5,886 nucleotides of DNA from Clostridia bacterium (GTDB lineage: Bacteria > Bacillota > Clostridia > Oscillospirales > CAG-272): contig JAFNZX010000150.1 in the NCBI GenBank assembly GCA_017382615.1, positions 1 through 5,886 on the forward strand. The letters run 5' to 3'. The first letter of the stretch is position 1, and every line of letters starts with the position of its first letter. Under the pieces are notes generated by a model. It was not told where the DNA came from, did no database searches, and worked only from the letters and a program-made list of their open reading frames with translations. Below, piece after piece: positions 3,739-5,886 of the stretch. The translations under genes were made by a program, and so were the position numbers.

Positions 3739-5886
3739 TTACTTCAAGGGCTCAATATGCCAGATCTTTTCGGCATATTCCTTGATCGAGCGGTCTGCGG
3801 CAAAGTATCCGCAGGCTGCGGTATTGAGCAGTGAGCGTCTGGACCAATCCATACGGTTTGCATAATCCTGTACTGCCTGCTGGTGGGTCAGACGGTAAGA
3901 CTCAAAGTCTGCCAGACACATGAAGGGGTCTGCTACGCCGTGACCGGACAACAGATAGGTTGCGATATCCGCAAAAGATTCGCCTGCAAAGCCAACGGTC
4001 AGGAAGTTGACAATACGCTCCAGACGCTTGTTGTTTGCATAGAACTCCGCAGAGCGGTAGCCGCGCAGCCACAGCTGCTCGACCTCCTGCGCAGTCAGAC
4101 CGAAGATATACATGTTCTCTTCGCCTACTGCCGCCAGCATCTCAATGTTCGCGCCGTCCAAAGTACCAATGGTCAAAGCACCATTGATCATCAGCTTCAT
4201 GCAGCCCGTGCCGCTTGCTTCCTTACCTGCAAGCGAGATCTGCTCACTGATATCCGCAGAGGGGATCAGAATCTCCGCGGTGCTGACGTCATAGTTCTCA
4301 AGGAACACCAGATTGAGCTTCTGCTTGATCTTGGGGTTCTTTTCAATGTCCTTGCTGATCATGCAAAGCAGCTGAATGATGCGCTTTGCCATCTGATAGC
4401 CGGGAGCAGCCTTAGCACCGAAGATATAGGTCTGAGGCGTCATTTCCAGATCGGGGTTGTCGCGCAGCTCCAGATAAATACCGATGACGTTGAGCGCGTT
4501 GAGCAGCTGACGCTTGTACTCGTGCAGACGCTTGATCTGTACGTCATAAATGCTATGGGTATCGATCTTCTGCCCCGTCTTGCGATACAGGTGCTGTGCA
4601 AAAGCAACCTTGTTCTGATGCTTGATATCGCGCACGCGCTGTACCACAGCCGCATCGTCAGCAAACTTGGCAAACTCGGCAAGCTCCTCGGGATTGTGAC
4701 GGTAGCCCGTACCAATGCATTCATCCAGCAGACCTGCCAGACCGGGGTTGGAATAGCACAGCCAGCGGCGATGTGCAATACCGTTGGTGACGTTGAGGAA
4801 CTTCTCGGGATACATCTTATAGAAGTCCTTGAATACCGTTTCGGTCAGAATACCGGAGTGCAGCTTGGAAACGCCGTTGACGCTATGGCAGCCGATGACG
4901 CAAAGATTTGCCATTCTGACCTGACCGTAGCCAACAACGCTCATATTGGAAATGCGCTGCCAGTTGCCGGGGAATACTTCCCAAGCCTCTTTGCAGAAGC
5001 GTTCGCTGATCTCCTTGATAATTGCATAGATTCTGGGCAGCTGCAGACGGAACAGATCCTCGTTCCAGGTCTCCAAAGCCTCGGGCATAACGGTATGGTT
5101 GGTGTAAGAGCAGATTTTTTTAACCATATCCCAAGCCATATCCCAAGGATAGAAATACTCATCCACCAGAATTCTCATCAGCTCGGGAATGCAGAGTGCG
5201 GGGTGCGTATCGTTGATATGGATTGCAACCTTATCGGGCAGATTTGCAAGTGTGCCGTATACTGCCATATGGTCACGAATGATGCTCTGGCAGGACGCGG
5301 ATACCAGGAAGTACTGCTGCGTCAGACGGAGCAGCTTACCTTCCGTATGGTTATCCGAGGGATAGAGCACCTTGCAGATGGTTTCTGCCTGGGTGCTATC
5401 CTGCATTGCTCTTGCATACTGGCCCTGTGTAAACAGACCCATATTGAAGTTCTTGATATCGCGTGCGCGCCACAGTCTGAGCTGGCTGACAGCAGAGCTG
5501 TCTGCGCCCGACATCATCATGTCGTAAGGAACAGCCTCGATCTCCTCGGCATTCTCGTAAACGACCTCCATGCGGCCGTCCTTCCAAAGCTCCTTGACGT
5601 GTCCGCCGAGGCGTACGTGGAAGGTTCTGTCGGTTCTGGGCACAAGCCATACCTCACCGCCGGGCAGCCATACATCAGGCAGCTCTACCTGAATGCCGTC
5701 CACGATCTTCTGCTTGAACAAGCCGTATTCATAGCAGATCGAGAAGCCTGTTGCAGGATAATCCAGCGAGGAAAGAGAGTCCATAAAGCAGGCGGCGAGA
5801 CGACCAAGACCGCCATTTCCCAAGCCTGCGTCCGGCTCGCATTCATAAAGATCTTCCAGATCAAAGCCCAACTCGGAAAGCGCTGA
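3739..5886 (-). CDS. glgP: Glycogen/maltodextrin phosphorylase (GT35), N-terminus outside window
   Basis: It phosphorolyses alpha-1,4-glucan chains from non-reducing ends to glucose-1-phosphate, using pyridoxal phosphate, in the cytoplasm. The frame runs off the window edge; the first visible residues continue into GFDLEDLYECEPDAGLGNGG, a canonical internal segment, so roughly the first 80-100 residues are missing and no start is visible. Landmarks in order: EPDAGLGNGGLGRLAACFMD, LYPSDNHTEGK, HINDTHPAL, YTNHTVMPEALE, LHSGIL, FLNVTNGIAHRRWL, VQIKRLHEYKRQLLN, PGYQMAKRI, LENYDVSTAEILIPSADISEQ, and the cofactor-site motif EASGTGCMK. The cofactor Lys is codon 4195-4197. All match the family, so the enzyme should be active. 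One variation is Cys where many homologues have Asn (GTGNMK); that position is free in the family signature. The stop is TAA at 3739-3741, followed by the hairpins at 3671-3715. The next gene on the strand is the GH13 enzyme, a natural partner that produces shorter chains or new ends. glgP versus malP-type specificity cannot be separated by eye. Confidence 0.97.
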   Translation of the reverse strand, partial: SALSELGFDLEDLYECEPDAGLGNGGLGRLAACFMDSLSSLDYPATGFSICYEYGLFKQKIVDGIQVELPDVWLPGGEVWLVPRTDRTFHVRLGGHVKELWKDGRMEVVYENAEEIEAVPYDMMMSGADSSAVSQLRLWRARDIKNFNMGLFTQGQYARAMQDSTQAETICKVLYPSDNHTEGKLLRLTQQYFLVSASCQSIIRDHMAVYGTLANLPDKVAIHINDTHPALCIPELMRILVDEYFYPWDMAWDMVKKICSYTNHTVMPEALETWNEDLFRLQLPRIYAIIKEISERFCKEAWEVFPGNWQRISNMSVVGYGQVRMANLCVIGCHSVNGVSKLHSGILTETVFKDFYKMYPEKFLNVTNGIAHRRWLCYSNPGLAGLLDECIGTGYRHNPEELAEFAKFADDAAVVQRVRDIKHQNKVAFAQHLYRKTGQKIDTHSIYDVQIKRLHEYKRQLLNALNVIGIYLELRDNPDLEMTPQTYIFGAKAAPGYQMAKRIIQLLCMISKDIEKNPKIKQKLNLVFLENYDVSTAEILIPSADISEQISLAGKEASGTGCMKLMINGALTIGTLDGANIEMLAAVGEENMYIFGLTAQEVEQLWLRGYRSAEFYANNKRLERIVNFLTVGFAGESFADIATYLLSGHGVADPFMCLADFESYRLTHQQAVQDYANRMDWSRRSLLNTAACGYFAADRSIKEYAEKIWHIEPLK

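Noticed and set aside
3641..3865. 74-codon plus-strand frame across the glgP 3' end
   Set aside because: It overlaps the conserved C-terminus of glgP and both terminator hairpins, and its product looks random.
3883..5886. 667-codon open frame on the plus strand opposite glgP
   Set aside because: It is fully antisense to an unmistakable phosphorylase, its product resembles no family I know, and long antisense frames are expected opposite GC-rich codon-biased genes.
1..5886. CRISPR array, tRNA/rRNA, insertion sequence or phage genes
   Set aside because: No regularly spaced direct repeats, tRNA-like cloverleafs, transposase motifs or phage proteins were seen on either strand; the window is almost entirely filled by four genes.

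Overview
The window looks like chromosomal DNA of a gut-type Clostridia (Firmicutes), plausibly Oscillospiraceae/Ruminococcaceae. This placement is an inference from strong GGAGG ribosome binding sites, moderately GC-rich coding DNA and the style of the glycogen phosphorylase and GH13 sequences. No rRNA or other marker gene is present to confirm it. The region is densely coding, and no gene-free stretch exceeds 300 bases.

Layout: (1) Bases 1-323, plus strand: the C-terminal end of a protein that fits the nucleoside hydrolase family, cut by the window edge. (2) Bases 331-366: a perfect 11-bp hairpin terminator between convergent genes. (3) Bases 365-1627, minus: an intact 420-aa protein with the full-length FolC (folylpolyglutamate/dihydrofolate synthase, Mur-ligase fold) scaffold, in which essentially every catalytic motif has been replaced. 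It is best read as a FolC-derived pseudoenzyme. (4) Bases 1624-3531 (or 3543), minus: an intracellular GH13 neopullulanase/alpha-amylase-type enzyme with all catalytic residues. Its stop codon overlaps the start of the FolC-like gene (ATGA), so the two are almost certainly translationally coupled. (5) Bases 3544-3738: a structured intergenic region with a 15-bp perfect inverted repeat built from two copies of the palindrome TTCATATGAA, a cre-like site inside it, a GC hairpin against the amylase start, and a weak or unusual terminator after the next gene. (6) Bases 3739-5886, minus: glycogen/maltodextrin phosphorylase (glgP), 715 residues visible, with its N-terminus beyond the window edge.

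How the genes work together: GlgP releases glucose-1-phosphate from non-reducing ends of alpha-1,4-glucan chains. The signal-less GH13 enzyme would cleave glycogen or imported maltodextrins in the cytoplasm, so these two form a coherent alpha-glucan utilisation locus. The outlier is the catalytically dead-looking FolC relative, co-translated with the amylase. It is the best candidate here for something undescribed. The intergenic DNA may carry regulation by carbon source (cre-like site), by an unknown dimeric regulator (paired palindromes), or may be part of a small interspersed repeat.
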